Shown here: positions 38,546-47,384 of the stretch, piece after piece | How the letters are laid out: the number at the start of each line of letters is the position of its first letter | How positions within the stretch are numbered: position 1 is the stretch's first letter | Assembly: GCA_910588935.1 (NCBI GenBank) | Contig: CAJUSM010000006.1 | Coordinates: forward strand, 1 to 61,166 | Direction: 5' to 3' | From: an uncultured Oscillospiraceae bacterium | GTDB lineage: Bacteria > Bacillota > Clostridia > Oscillospirales > Acutalibacteraceae | Length of the DNA stretch: 61,166 nt | Notes under the pieces: generated by a model | Told to the model about the DNA's origin: nothing | Seen by the model: the letters and a program-made list of their open reading frames with translations, nothing else | Databases searched by the model: none | Position numbers and translations under genes: made by a program

Positions 38546-39574
38546 TCATACCTGAGCCCTGCCGGCCAAAATGTTCTGGTAGTCGGCCAGGTTCTGCTTA
38601 AGCAGGGTGGGGGTGTCCAGCTCGTAGGGGCATTTGCTTTTGCAGTGGCCACAGTTCTTGCAGTTTTCAATATTCAGCATCATCTCCTGGGCCTGGGGAG
38701 TAAGCCAGTTGGCAGAGGGGCTCCGGCGGATAAGCTGGCTCATTCTGGCGCACTGGGGAATATTAATTCCAGCGGGGCAGGGCAGGCAGTACCCGCAGGA
38801 CCGGCAGAAATTGCCGGTAAGTTCCTTTTGGTCCTTTTCAATGGCCGCCTGTATGGCCGGGTCTTCCAGGGTGGGGGGATTGTCCATATAGCTTAAAAAC
38901 TCATCCAGCTCTTCCTCCCGCTGCACGCCCCAAATGGGAAGGGTGTTTTCAAACTGCAGCTGCCAGGCATAGGCTGCGGCAGAGTTGGTAATTAGCCCGC
39001 CGGAAAGGCCTTTCATACAGATAAAGCCCACATCCTTTTCCTGGCAGAGCTGAACCAAAGCTAGGTCCTTTTTCGAGGCCAGGTAGCAAAAGGGGAACTG
39101 TAGGGTGTCATACAGGCCAGAGCGCACCGCCTCTTCCGCCACAGAAAGCCGGTGGTTGGTTAGGCCGATAAAGCGGATTTTTCCCTGAGCCTTGGCCTCC
39201 TGCATGGCTTCGTACAGGCCGGTGCCGTCCCCGGGCTTGGGGCAAAAGGCTGGGTTATGGAACTGGTAGATATCGATATAATCGGTTTTCAGCAGGGCGA
39301 GGCTCCGCTCCAAATCCTTCCAAAAGCCCTCCGCGGTGGTAGAGGGGGTTTTGGTGGCGATTACAATTTTTTCCCGTACCGAGGCCAGGGCCAGGCCCAT
39401 TTTTTCCTCGCTGTCGCTGTAAGAGCGGGCGGTATCGAAAAAATTGACCCCGGCCTGGTAGGCCTTGTTCAAGAGCATACCCGCGTGCTCTGTGGATACC
39501 CGCTGAATGGGCAAAGCGCCGAACCCGTTTTTGTTGGCCACAATTCCTGTGCGGCCCAGGCGAACAGTTGTCAT
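38546..39574 (-). CDS. Aldo/keto reductase fused to a 4Fe-4S ferredoxin-like domain
   Basis: 342 residues. An AKR TIM barrel (1-250) carries the catalytic set: Asp and Tyr in NFFDTARSYSDSEEKMG, Lys in IVIATKT and His in YQFHN. A C-terminal domain has CRSCGYCLPCPAGINIPQC (about 259-277) and CKNCGHCKSKCP (about 303-314), so two Fe-S clusters are likely. The fusion lets the enzyme exchange electrons with ferredoxin rather than only NAD(P)H (inference). AGGAGG lies seven bases before the ATG at 39574, and the N-terminus MTTVRLGRTGIVANKNGFGA fits; longer frames do not have an SD. Substrate unknown. Confidence 0.9.
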   Translation of the reverse strand: MTTVRLGRTGIVANKNGFGALPIQRVSTEHAGMLLNKAYQAGVNFFDTARSYSDSEEKMGLALASVREKIVIATKTPSTTAEGFWKDLERSLALLKTDYIDIYQFHNPAFCPKPGDGTGLYEAMQEAKAQGKIRFIGLTNHRLSVAEEAVRSGLYDTLQFPFCYLASKKDLALVQLCQEKDVGFICMKGLSGGLITNSAAAYAWQLQFENTLPIWGVQREEELDEFLSYMDNPPTLEDPAIQAAIEKDQKELTGNFCRSCGYCLPCPAGINIPQCARMSQLIRRSPSANWLTPQAQEMMLNIENCKNCGHCKSKCPYELDTPTLLKQNLADYQNILAGRAQV

Positions 39575-39886
39575 AATGATTCCTCCTAAAGCAAAGTGTA
39601 TGATAAAAACAAGGCGAACAAAAGAAAGCACAGCCAAAAGACGCAGGCAGCCAACCTGCCAAAGCCTCCTGTCTGAAGGGGCGAAAGCCAGGGGGGCACA
39701 GGGGCTTTTGGGGCCACAAAGGGTTCCGGTACCCTGCTACAAGGCTTTTCCCCTTCATCATACCATATAAACCTTGCTTTATGTCAAGAATCTGAAATTA
39801 TTTTGAGAAATATGAGATATTCCAACCCCCAAAATGGTACTATAGGTGAAAAGCTTTTCAGAACAACCCCAGGGAGGTGACGCTGC
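39575..39886. other. Gap between the aldo/keto reductase and sigma factor genes
   Basis: 312 bp with divergent promoters. The aldo/keto reductase promoter is at 39757-39787. On the plus side TTCCAACCCCC near 39820 followed by ACTATAG near 39838 could be an ECF-type promoter with an AAC -35. The 39600-39750 stretch holds nothing I recognise. Confidence 0.5.
39757..39787 (-). promoter_or_regulatory. Promoter of the aldo/keto reductase gene
   Basis: On the minus strand TTGACA, 19 bp, TATGAT with an extended TGG before the -10. The leader is about 180 bases, long for this window. Confidence 0.45.
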
Positions 39887-40366
39887 ATGGACGATGAAAC
39901 CTTTGCTTGCTATGCCGGGCGCTATGCCGATACCATCTACCGGGTGGCGTTTAATTCCTGCAAAAATGCCGCCGATGCCCAGGATATTGTGCAAAACGTG
40001 CTCCTTAAGCTCTACCGCTGCCAAACCGACTTTGAAAGCCAGGAGCACGCGCGCCGCTGGGTGATTCGGGTGGCTGTAAATGAATCGAAAAAGCTGCTGT
40101 GCTCCGCCTGGTTCCGCAAAAGCGTGGCTCTAGAGGACTACGCCGCTACCCTGGAGTTTCAGCAGCCGGAAGAGAGCGGCCTGTTTTTGGCTGTAATGGC
40201 CCTGCCCAAAAAGTACCGGGTGCCCCTGTATTTGTATTATTACGAGGATTACCCGGTAAAAGAGGTGGCCGCCCTGTGCGGGCTAAAGGAATCTACAGTA
40301 CAGACCAGGCTGCAAAGAGCCCGGCAAAAGCTGAAAACCATGCTTACAAATTTGGAGGAGGATTAG
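39887..40366 (+). CDS. ECF-type RNA polymerase sigma factor
   Basis: 159 residues, with only sigma regions 2 and 4. Region 2 is YAGRYADTIYRVAFNSCKNA with ADAQDIVQNVLLKLYR; region 4 is LPKKYRVPLYLYYYEDYPVK then EVAALCGLKESTVQTRLQRA. It would direct polymerase to a stress or envelope regulon. GGGAGGTGAC precedes the ATG at 39887. The next gene starts two bases downstream and is its likely anti-sigma factor. A possible ECF promoter just upstream suggests self-activation, at low confidence. Confidence 0.9.
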   Translation: MDDETFACYAGRYADTIYRVAFNSCKNAADAQDIVQNVLLKLYRCQTDFESQEHARRWVIRVAVNESKKLLCSAWFRKSVALEDYAATLEFQQPEESGLFLAVMALPKKYRVPLYLYYYEDYPVKEVAALCGLKESTVQTRLQRARQKLKTMLTNLEED

Positions 40367-40368
40367 AA

Positions 40369-41046
40369 ATGGAATTTCATGCCGACCTGTATAAGCGCGC
40401 CTTTTCCAAGCTCACCGCCTCCCCCGATCAGATGAAGGAGGTCATTCTGATGACAGAGAAAAAAAGGCCCAAACGATTTATTTTTCGCCGCGTGGTGGTT
40501 ACTGCCGCTGTGCTGGCCCTAACCTTTGCCCTGGCCGCCGCGGCCAACGCCGCCACTGGTGGAGCCCTGCTGGGCAGGGTGATCTACTACGCCTCTTACA
40601 TGCGGGACGGCCAGCATGTGGGAGAGATCACTGTGGAGGTGAACGACGACAATGGGGTTGGCGGAGCCAATACCGGCAGCTATGAAATTGTGCAGGAAGG
40701 GGAAGACGGCAAGGCCCTTTTCGTGCATATTGATGAGAACGGCAACCGCACCACCCAGTCTATTGACCTTACCAGCGCGCCTGGCGCCCAGGTTCCTGTT
40801 TTCCGCCTGGAAGACAGCAACGGCGGCCTGAAAGAGGTGGAGATGACCGGTATGCAGCTGGATGAGGCCCACGAAGCCGTAACGCTCCAATACAAGGACG
40901 CCCAGGGCAAGGAGGCCTCCGCGGTGCTGGTTCTGCCCCAGGACTGCAAGGGCTTTGAGAGCATAGGGGCGCTGCTGGCGGAAAAGGGAACCGTAACAGG
41001 CCAAACCGAAGACGGCAGGCGGTTTGAGATTGCCGGCAAAGAGTAA
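40369..41046 (+). CDS. Membrane protein, probable anti-sigma factor
   Basis: 225 residues. The first 40 residues are cytoplasmic and helical (FHADLYKRAFSKLTASPDQM), one membrane helix lies at about 41-62, and the rest is an extracellular domain of unknown fold. This is the layout of Firmicute anti-sigma factors paired with ECF sigma genes, but there is no zinc-finger HXXXCXXC motif, so the sigma-binding part belongs to another class. It starts at ATG 40369 with GGAGGAGG overlapping the sigma gene end; the two are co-translated. A terminator is at 41114-41150. Confidence 0.75.
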   Translation: MEFHADLYKRAFSKLTASPDQMKEVILMTEKKRPKRFIFRRVVVTAAVLALTFALAAAANAATGGALLGRVIYYASYMRDGQHVGEITVEVNDDNGVGGANTGSYEIVQEGEDGKALFVHIDENGNRTTQSIDLTSAPGAQVPVFRLEDSNGGLKEVEMTGMQLDEAHEAVTLQYKDAQGKEASAVLVLPQDCKGFESIGALLAEKGTVTGQTEDGRRFEIAGKE

Positions 41047-41113
41047 GCAGGCCTGCTAGGCGGGCCAACTAATTATAGAAAGCGGCCAAGGCTTTCTTTG
41101 GCCAAAAAGAAAC

Positions 41114-41150
41114 AGCAGGGGCGCTGATGGGGAACGCTCCTGCTGTGCTT
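41114..41150 (+). terminator. Terminator of the sigma/anti-sigma operon
   Basis: AGCAGGGGCG, loop, CGCTCCTGCT with one G-T pair, then GTGCTTTTT. A weaker GGCCAA/TTGGCC hairpin precedes it at about 41083-41104. Confidence 0.7.
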
Positions 41151-41199
41151 TTTGGCTTTATCGAAAATGCGGATTTTTTCCCTGGGGCCGCTTTGGGTT

Positions 41200-42717
41200 T
41201 TATTCCACCCTGGTCAGCCGCACAGCCATATATTCCTTTCCTGGCAGCTGCACGCGGAATTTTCCGCTGTGTATCCCGGCGTCGGCAATGGTCATCTCCC
41301 AAGTGTCAATGACCTCTGCCTTCCAGCTGCCCTCGGGCTTTACAAAATCTCGGAAACTGGGCCGGCCAAAGCCGTAATAGTGGATTTCATAGCCTGCCCC
41401 GCCCCCAAAGCTTAAAAAGTCCACGCCGTCTGGCACGCCAACGGTTTCGTCAAAGCTGCCCTGCCCCCGCTTTAGGCCATAGCCAGGGGTTTGGCACAGT
41501 ATCTTGTGCAAAAACCGGATGCGCTCTGGGCTCTCCCCGTGGAGAGGGCCGCCGTGGCTCCACCACAAAATGTCGTTTTCCAGGTCTACAAAGGTCTCCC
41601 CATGGCCCGCGTAGCCTCCCCGAAGGGCGGCCTCCCAAAACCGGCGGGTTAGCTCCTGGCCAGAGATATTCCCCCAGCCCATGTCAATATTGCCCTCGTA
41701 GCTGATTTCGTCCCAAACAATGGGCTTGCCCCAGCGGGCGCGGTACTCGTCTGTGTACTCCACATGGCGGTACAGGTCTTGGCGCTGCAGGCTGCAGTGG
41801 GTAATCCAAGGCCTGCTGTGGTCGTAAAAGGCCATACAGTTGTGAATGCCCCTTAGGTGGCGGTAGGGGTCCTTTTTACAGATAATTTGGGCATAGCGCT
41901 CCCAGTCCTCCAGCTTTTTGGCGAAGAGCAGGTCGTACTCATTGGCCAGGCTCCACCACACATTGCGGTAGGCGGCAAAGCGGGCAATCACATAGTTCCA
42001 GTAAAGATCATCCTGCTCTGGGGTCATAGACTGGAACCCCCACCGGTCGTAGGGGTGCATAACAATAATATCCGCCTCAATGCCCCGCTCCATCAGCTCC
42101 AGAATACACCGCTCTATCCGCCGGAAATGCTCGGGGTTAAACCGGGTAAAATCCCAGTGGTTGCCAGAGGTATCCATATGGTAGGTGAAATTTTCCTCGC
42201 ACAGGCCGGAATTGTCCATGGGCGTGCCCTCATAGGGAAAGGTTTCCGGATCCCGAAAATTGTGGATATAGTGCTTGGGGAACACGCAGAACCGCATTTT
42301 GTTAAAATACCCCTTATCCAGCTCTGCCAGGGTTTGCCGGTGGATTTCCTCTGGCTGGTGGGCCCAGGCATAGCAGGTGGTGCCCACAGAGTAATAGGGG
42401 GTGCTGTCCTCGTAGGCAAAGTGAAACTGGTTTACCACCCGCATAGGGCCATGGTTGCCTGCCTTAGGGGCGGTAACGGTAAAGCTGCCGGCAATCTCCT
42501 CGCCAAAGGTGCCGGTCATCCGGTAGGTATATTCCCCTTCAAAGCTGGGCATAAACTTAGCCTTGTATTGGCCGTCCCCGTCGTAAAAGCCATCTACGGT
42601 TACGGTTTCCTGGGCGCCCTGGAACAGGGCGGTACAGGTGTAATCGGTAAAGGGGTTCCCCTCTGTTTTTCCCGGGGCCGCAATCTGGAACATTCCCCAT
42701 TTTTCTACGGTTTCCAT
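41200..42717 (-). CDS. DUF5060/apiosidase-like/DUF5605 glycoside hydrolase
   Basis: 505 residues. The N-terminal sandwich (about 1-85, VEKWGMFQIAAPGK, FYDGDGQYKAKFMPSFEGEY) is DUF5060-like, the central part (about 95-410) is a TIM barrel of the DUF4038/GH140-like type, and the C-terminus (about 415-505) is DUF5605-like. The probable acid/base is Glu260 (LANEYDLL) and the probable nucleophile Glu337 (VWDEISYEG), as expected for clan GH-A. There is no signal peptide, so it acts inside the cell on an imported glycoside. It is the last gene of the sugar operon. The related family GH140 releases D-apiose, hence the working idea for the operon. Confidence 0.8.
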   Translation of the reverse strand: METVEKWGMFQIAAPGKTEGNPFTDYTCTALFQGAQETVTVDGFYDGDGQYKAKFMPSFEGEYTYRMTGTFGEEIAGSFTVTAPKAGNHGPMRVVNQFHFAYEDSTPYYSVGTTCYAWAHQPEEIHRQTLAELDKGYFNKMRFCVFPKHYIHNFRDPETFPYEGTPMDNSGLCEENFTYHMDTSGNHWDFTRFNPEHFRRIERCILELMERGIEADIIVMHPYDRWGFQSMTPEQDDLYWNYVIARFAAYRNVWWSLANEYDLLFAKKLEDWERYAQIICKKDPYRHLRGIHNCMAFYDHSRPWITHCSLQRQDLYRHVEYTDEYRARWGKPIVWDEISYEGNIDMGWGNISGQELTRRFWEAALRGGYAGHGETFVDLENDILWWSHGGPLHGESPERIRFLHKILCQTPGYGLKRGQGSFDETVGVPDGVDFLSFGGGAGYEIHYYGFGRPSFRDFVKPEGSWKAEVIDTWEMTIADAGIHSGKFRVQLPGKEYMAVRLTRVE

Positions 42718-42730
42718 GATGAATCCTCCT

Positions 42731-44176
42731 TTATTTCAGCAGCATTTCCACAGCCTGGCGCCAGCCTGCCAGCCGCTGTTCCCGCCAGGCCTGGTCTTTT
42801 TGGGGCAGGTATTCCCGGCGCCGCATACGGGCCGAAATGTCTTTTGGGTACAGGCCCAGGGCAATGCCCGCGCAGTACCCGGCCCCTATGCCAGAGAGTT
42901 CCTCTTGGTGGGGCACAGCCACAGGCAGGCCCAAAATATCTGCCTGAAACTGCATAAGGTATGGGTCGCGGGTAGGCCCGCCATCTGCCCGAAGCTGAGA
43001 GAGGGCCAGGCCCTCTTGGCTCATGGCGCGGACCACATCGGCAATTTGAAAGCCAATGCTCTCTTCCCCGGCCTTTACAATCTCTGCCCGACCAGTGCCC
43101 CGGCCCATGCCCCAAAGCAGGGCCTTGGCCTGGGGGTTCCAATAAGGCGCCCCCAGCCCGGTAAAGGCGGGAACCAGGTAGGTGCTGTCTGCCTGGTTGG
43201 CCATGGCGGCCAGTGCCCCGGCCTCTTTGGAGGAGCCCAGGAGCTTTACATCCTCTACCAGCCACTGGATCACGGAGCCAGTGTAATTGATGTTCCCCTC
43301 CAGCACATAGTTTACCTGGCCGCCCATGCCCCAGGCCAGAGAGGTGACAATGCCCTGGCCGGGAGATACCGGGCGGCTGCCCAGGTTTACCATAACAGAG
43401 GAGCCAGTGCCATAGGTTGCCTTGCCCATGCCGGGGGCCAGGCAGCCCTGGCCGAACAGAGCGCCGTGAGAATCCCCCAGCACGCCGTGGACGGGCACAG
43501 GCCCAGGGAGCAGGCCCTCCATATCTGTCTCTCCGAAGCGGCTGTCGCTCATGCACACCTCTGGCAGCATATCGGGGCGGATGCCGAACAGGCGGCACAG
43601 GTCCTGGTCCCAGGCAAGGCTGTGGATATGAAAGAGCTGGGTGCGGCTGGCATTGGAATAGTCGGTTTTAAATTGGCCGGTAAGCTTGTATACCAGCCAG
43701 CTGTCTATGGTGCCGCAGCACAGGGAAAGGCCCTCCAGCCCGGGGGTGTTCTCCAAAAGCCAGGCCCATTTGGCTGCCGGGAAATAGGGGGAGAGCCCCA
43801 GCCCTGTTTTCTGCCGGACAGCCTGGGCGTGGTTTTCCAGCCGCTGGCAGATTGGCTGGGCCCGGCCGCACTGCCACACCACCGCGTCTGCCACAGGCTT
43901 TCCCGTGGCCCGGTCCCAAACCAGGGCGGTCTCCCGCTGGTTGCTAATGGCAATGGCCTGAATGTCCTTGGGCTGAAGATTTGTCTCTTGGATCAGCCGC
44001 GCTGCCACGGCCAGGGTGTTTTGGTAAATTTCCATGGGGTCATGGCTTACCCATCCTTGGCTGTTCCGCTTTTGCTTATGGGGCAGGTCTGCCCGGCCGG
44101 CCAGGTCTCCCTGTTCGTCTAAAAGCAGGGCCTTGGTGCCAGAGGTGCTCTGGTCGATAACGAGAATATATTTCAC
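42731..44176 (-). CDS. FGGY-family carbohydrate kinase
   Basis: 481 residues. It phosphorylates a ketose or polyol with ATP. The N-terminal domain has IDQSTSGTKALLLDE and ISNQRETALVWDRATGKPV; the C-terminal domain has the glycine loop GKATYGTGSSVMVNLG and GIGAGYCAGIALGLY. It begins with GTG at 44176, overlapping the transketolase stop (GTGA), and GGAGG lies ten bases upstream. It resembles glycerol kinase in the first domain, yet sits with a split transketolase and an isomerase. A pentulose or D-apulose-type kinase is therefore more likely than glycerol kinase (inference). Confidence 0.88.
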   Translation of the reverse strand: MKYILVIDQSTSGTKALLLDEQGDLAGRADLPHKQKRNSQGWVSHDPMEIYQNTLAVAARLIQETNLQPKDIQAIAISNQRETALVWDRATGKPVADAVVWQCGRAQPICQRLENHAQAVRQKTGLGLSPYFPAAKWAWLLENTPGLEGLSLCCGTIDSWLVYKLTGQFKTDYSNASRTQLFHIHSLAWDQDLCRLFGIRPDMLPEVCMSDSRFGETDMEGLLPGPVPVHGVLGDSHGALFGQGCLAPGMGKATYGTGSSVMVNLGSRPVSPGQGIVTSLAWGMGGQVNYVLEGNINYTGSVIQWLVEDVKLLGSSKEAGALAAMANQADSTYLVPAFTGLGAPYWNPQAKALLWGMGRGTGRAEIVKAGEESIGFQIADVVRAMSQEGLALSQLRADGGPTRDPYLMQFQADILGLPVAVPHQEELSGIGAGYCAGIALGLYPKDISARMRRREYLPQKDQAWREQRLAGWRQAVEMLLK

Positions 44177-45117
44177 TTTAACAGTTCCTCCACCACAGAG
44201 GCAATGCCCTGGCCGGTAAGCCCGTAGTGGGCGAATACCTGGGGGGATGTGCCGGTAATGACAGGGGCGTCTGGCAAGGCTAGGCATTTTACCCGCCTGG
44301 GGCAGTGCTCGCCCACCACCTGGGCCACCATGCTGCCCAAGCCCCCAAAGGGGGAGTGTTCTTCTACAGTTACCACCAGGCTGGCGTTTTGGGCGGCCTC
44401 TGTTACGGCCTTTTGGTCCAGGGGCTTTACGCAGTACATATCCAAAACGCTGGCGGGTATGCCGGCCTTTTCCAAAATTTCAGCGGCCTGAAGGGCCGGG
44501 CGCACCATTTCTCCGCAGGCAATGAGGGCGGCCGCCACCTTTTTGCCCCGGCCCTGAAGCCAGGTGGCCTGGTTTAGGGCAAAGGGGCAGTTTCCCTCGG
44601 GGTAAATATCCTCCACCGGGTTCCGGCCCACCCGGATGTAGGCGGGCTTTTCGTCCTGCAGCAGGGCCTCTATCAGGCATTTGGTTTGGTGCCGGTCGCT
44701 GGGCAGGTAAACCCGCATATTGGGCAGGGCGCTCATGGCGGCAATATCCTGGGCGGAATGGTGGCTCATGCCCAGGGCCCCATAGCTTACCCCGCCGGAA
44801 ATGCCAATGAGCTTTACATTGGTGTTGGAGTAAGCGCAGTCTATTTTTGCCTGCTCATAAGACCGGGTGGAGAGAAAGCAGGCAGGGGAGGCGGCAAAGG
44901 CCTTTTTTCCACAGGCCCCAAGCCCCGCGGCAATGCTTACCAGGTTTTGCTCGGCAATGCCTACCTCAATAAACTGCTCTGGAAATTTCTCCCCAAAGGG
45001 GGCAAGGCTGGCGCTGCCCCGGCTGTCGCTGCACAGCACAAAAATATCCTGGTCGGTCTGCGCGTAGGCCATAAGGGTTTCGCAAATGGCCTGCCGGTTG
45101 GGGATTTTATTTGCCAT
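44173..45117 (-). CDS. Transketolase, C-terminal half (split subunit B)
   Basis: 314 residues holding the pyrimidine-binding and C-terminal domains of a transketolase: VLCSDSRGSA, FIEVGIAEQNLVSIAAGLGA (the Glu that activates TPP is in GIAEQN), GMSHHSAQDIAAM and the C-terminal VTVEEHSPFGGLGSMVAQVV. With the N-terminal half it transfers two-carbon units. It begins at ATG 45117 with AAGGAGG upstream, overlapping the N-terminal gene by 11 bases. Split transketolases are common in anaerobes and in D-apulose-4-phosphate metabolism. The overlapping and coupled genes suggest equal expression of the two halves. Confidence 0.92.
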   Translation of the reverse strand: MANKIPNRQAICETLMAYAQTDQDIFVLCSDSRGSASLAPFGEKFPEQFIEVGIAEQNLVSIAAGLGACGKKAFAASPACFLSTRSYEQAKIDCAYSNTNVKLIGISGGVSYGALGMSHHSAQDIAAMSALPNMRVYLPSDRHQTKCLIEALLQDEKPAYIRVGRNPVEDIYPEGNCPFALNQATWLQGRGKKVAAALIACGEMVRPALQAAEILEKAGIPASVLDMYCVKPLDQKAVTEAAQNASLVVTVEEHSPFGGLGSMVAQVVGEHCPRRVKCLALPDAPVITGTSPQVFAHYGLTGQGIASVVEELLK

Positions 45118-45946
45118 AACAGGCCGCCTCCTTCCGTTTAGCAAAATCCGCCTGAATCTGCTGGTACTCCTGGGCGTTGGGCAAGTGGTGGTGCCACTCT
45201 GGCCGGTTTTCCATAAGGGGGGAGCCATAGCCCTTGGTGGTGTGAGAGAGGATTACCGTGGGCTTTCCCTTTTTCTCTTTGGCCTGGGTATAGGCTCTGT
45301 CCAGCTGCTGCATGCTGTTGCCGTTTACGCTGAGCACATGCCAGCCAAAGGCGGCAAAGCGTTGGTCCAGGGGCTCGTGGCCCATTACCTTTTCCGTGGG
45401 GCCGGAAATTTGCAAATGGTTGCGGTCTACCACAGCGCAAAGATTATCCAGGCCATAGTGGCCGGCGGCCATGGCCCCCTCCCACACAGAGCCCTCTGCC
45501 AGCTCGCCGTCTCCCATAATGGTGTACACCCGCCAGCTTTTTCCGGTTCTTTTGCCGGCCAGGGCCATGCCCACGCACACCGGCAGGCCGTGGCCCAGGG
45601 AGCCGGAGTTCATCTCTATGCCAGGAAGCTTGTTGTTGGGATGGCCAATGTATGGAGAGCCGGGCTTGGAAAATCGTGCGGTTACATCGGCCAAATCCAA
45701 AAAGCCCTTGTGGCAGAGCACCGCGTAGTAGGCCTCCATAGAGTGGCCCTTAGAAAGCACAAACCGGTCCCGGTCCGGGTTTTCCGGGTCTTGGGGCGTT
45801 ATGTTTAAATGATTTTCGTAGAGCACCAAAAGGGCGTTCATCAGGCTCATGTCCCCGCCAATGTGGCCCCCGCCCCCGGCCATGATAATATCTAGGGTTT
45901 GCTGGCGCAGGTCCCAGCTGAGAACTTCCAAATCTCGCAGGTTCAT
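45107..45946 (-). CDS. Transketolase, N-terminal half (split subunit A)
   Basis: 279 residues, the TPP pyrophosphate-binding domain: GGGGHIGGDMSLMNALLVLY, LSKGHSMEAYYAVL, GSLGHGLPVCVGMALAG, and the TPP motif GDGELAEGSVWEGAMAAGHY ending VVDRNHLQ. The usual SGHPG-like start is GGGGHIGG here. It follows the isomerase after one base. Together with the downstream half it makes one enzyme. It is distinct from a housekeeping transketolase by its operon with a LacI regulator, kinase and glycosidase. Confidence 0.92.
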   Translation of the reverse strand: MNLRDLEVLSWDLRQQTLDIIMAGGGGHIGGDMSLMNALLVLYENHLNITPQDPENPDRDRFVLSKGHSMEAYYAVLCHKGFLDLADVTARFSKPGSPYIGHPNNKLPGIEMNSGSLGHGLPVCVGMALAGKRTGKSWRVYTIMGDGELAEGSVWEGAMAAGHYGLDNLCAVVDRNHLQISGPTEKVMGHEPLDQRFAAFGWHVLSVNGNSMQQLDRAYTQAKEKKGKPTVILSHTTKGYGSPLMENRPEWHHHLPNAQEYQQIQADFAKRKEAACYGK

Positions 45947-45947
45947 G

Positions 45948-47348
45948 TTACTCCCCCCTTAGGTACGCTTTTACCTGTTCCTCTATGGGGTCGTACAAAT
46001 CTGGGGCGATGCCCATATATTTGCAGGCCTCGTAGAGCACAGGCACCACGTCTTTGTGAATGCCCACACAGTGGTGGATATAGGGCCCTTCCACAATTTT
46101 TGCCTCTAGGCGCTTTATGTTTTCCACCTCTACCCAAAGATAGGTGCCCATTCCCTTGGGGCCCTCTATCCCTTTGGCGTGGCCCAGCAGCAGGCTGTAT
46201 TCGCCGTTGTCCCCGTCAAACCGGCAAAGGGTGAGGTCCCCGTGCTTGGCCTGGGCGGTAATGGCGCCGGGAAAATCGAAGGCAAGGGGGTAGGTAATGC
46301 AGGGCCTGCACCCGGCCACGCTCAGGGGCCAGGGCCCGCAGTGCTGCAAAAGCTCGCCGTTTTCCACATCTGGGTGGCGAATGGTCCAGTCGGCAAAAAA
46401 GCCCCTGGTGCCGTCGTTGGCGGCGGCCTCGGCCAGCAGGGCGGTTATGGCCCCGTGAATGTCTGTTTCGCACACCACCGGAATGCCCTTGTCGTTGAGC
46501 AGGGCATTGGCCGCGCAGGGCATAACCCCCAGCTCTCCCTGAAGGGCGTTCCAGCACTGGATAGCCGCCGCGTTGCAGTGGTACTTTTTTACCAGCTGTT
46601 CCATGGCCACCGCCAGGCCGGCCACATTGGCAAGCTGCTCCTCCGTTATCTGAATATCCATGTGTTCCCGGCAGTAGGCAATGGTCTGGTTCACCTGGTC
46701 TCCCTGGGCAATGGCGGCTTTTACCTGGCTGGTGAGCTCTGGCAGGGGGATGGGGGCCAGCTGGATGTGGAACCTTTCCAGCAGCTCCCCTTCGTTGCAC
46801 ATGGTGGACCAAAAGTCAAAGGGCCGAGGGCCAATTTGGAGGATTTTGATGTTCCGGAAGGTTTTTACCACATTGCACACTGCCAAAAAGTCGTTGATTC
46901 CCCGCTGGAACACAGGGTCGCTTAGGTTGCAGTTGGTAAGGTATGTAAAGGGGGTATGGAACCGGCGGAGCACCTTTCCGGTGGCGAAAAGGCCGCATTG
47001 GGTGTCCCGCAGGCGGCGGCCGTCTGGCTCCGGGCGCTGGTCTAAGGGGCCCCAAAGGAGAACCGGCACGCCCAAATCCTTTGCAAGTCTTGCGCACAGA
47101 TACTCGGTGCCAAAATTGCAGTGGGGCAAAAACAGGCCGTCCACCCCGGCTGCCTGGAACTTTTCCAAAATTTTCAGCCGGTCCTCCTCGCAGTACAGCA
47201 GCCCTTCCTGGTTGATGTCATCAATGTCCACAAAGTCTACGCCCAGCTCCCGGAGCCGGTCTGCTGTAAGGTTCCGGTATTTTACCGCGTCCGGGGCGCT
47301 AAAAATGCTTCTTCTGGTGGGCGCAAAGCCCAGTTTTATGGTTTTCAA
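45948..47348 (-). CDS. L-fucose/L-arabinose isomerase-family protein (COG2407)
   Basis: 466 residues. It belongs to the metal-dependent fucose/arabinose isomerase family that interconverts aldose and ketose. Family-like segments are FLPHCNFGTEYLCARLAKDL, LLWGPLDQRP, ILQIGPRPFDFW and ADWTIRHPDVENGE with HCGPWPLS. The best start is TTG at 47348, because GAGGAG lies seven bases upstream; an ATG at 47378 lacks an SD, and further upstream the frame runs into repeat B. It is the first enzyme gene after the regulator. An aldopentose or apiose isomerase role is suggested by its partners, not by sequence alone. Confidence 0.82.
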   Translation of the reverse strand: MKTIKLGFAPTRRSIFSAPDAVKYRNLTADRLRELGVDFVDIDDINQEGLLYCEEDRLKILEKFQAAGVDGLFLPHCNFGTEYLCARLAKDLGVPVLLWGPLDQRPEPDGRRLRDTQCGLFATGKVLRRFHTPFTYLTNCNLSDPVFQRGINDFLAVCNVVKTFRNIKILQIGPRPFDFWSTMCNEGELLERFHIQLAPIPLPELTSQVKAAIAQGDQVNQTIAYCREHMDIQITEEQLANVAGLAVAMEQLVKKYHCNAAAIQCWNALQGELGVMPCAANALLNDKGIPVVCETDIHGAITALLAEAAANDGTRGFFADWTIRHPDVENGELLQHCGPWPLSVAGCRPCITYPLAFDFPGAITAQAKHGDLTLCRFDGDNGEYSLLLGHAKGIEGPKGMGTYLWVEVENIKRLEAKIVEGPYIHHCVGIHKDVVPVLYEACKYMGIAPDLYDPIEEQVKAYLRGE

Positions 47349-47384
47349 GCTTCTTCTCCTCGTTTCATTGCGTGTCATTTTGGT

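Noticed and set aside
42716..44122. 468-residue plus-strand frame over the FGGY kinase
   Set aside because: It is antisense to a well-supported kinase gene and shows no domain; GC-rich DNA keeps the frame open.
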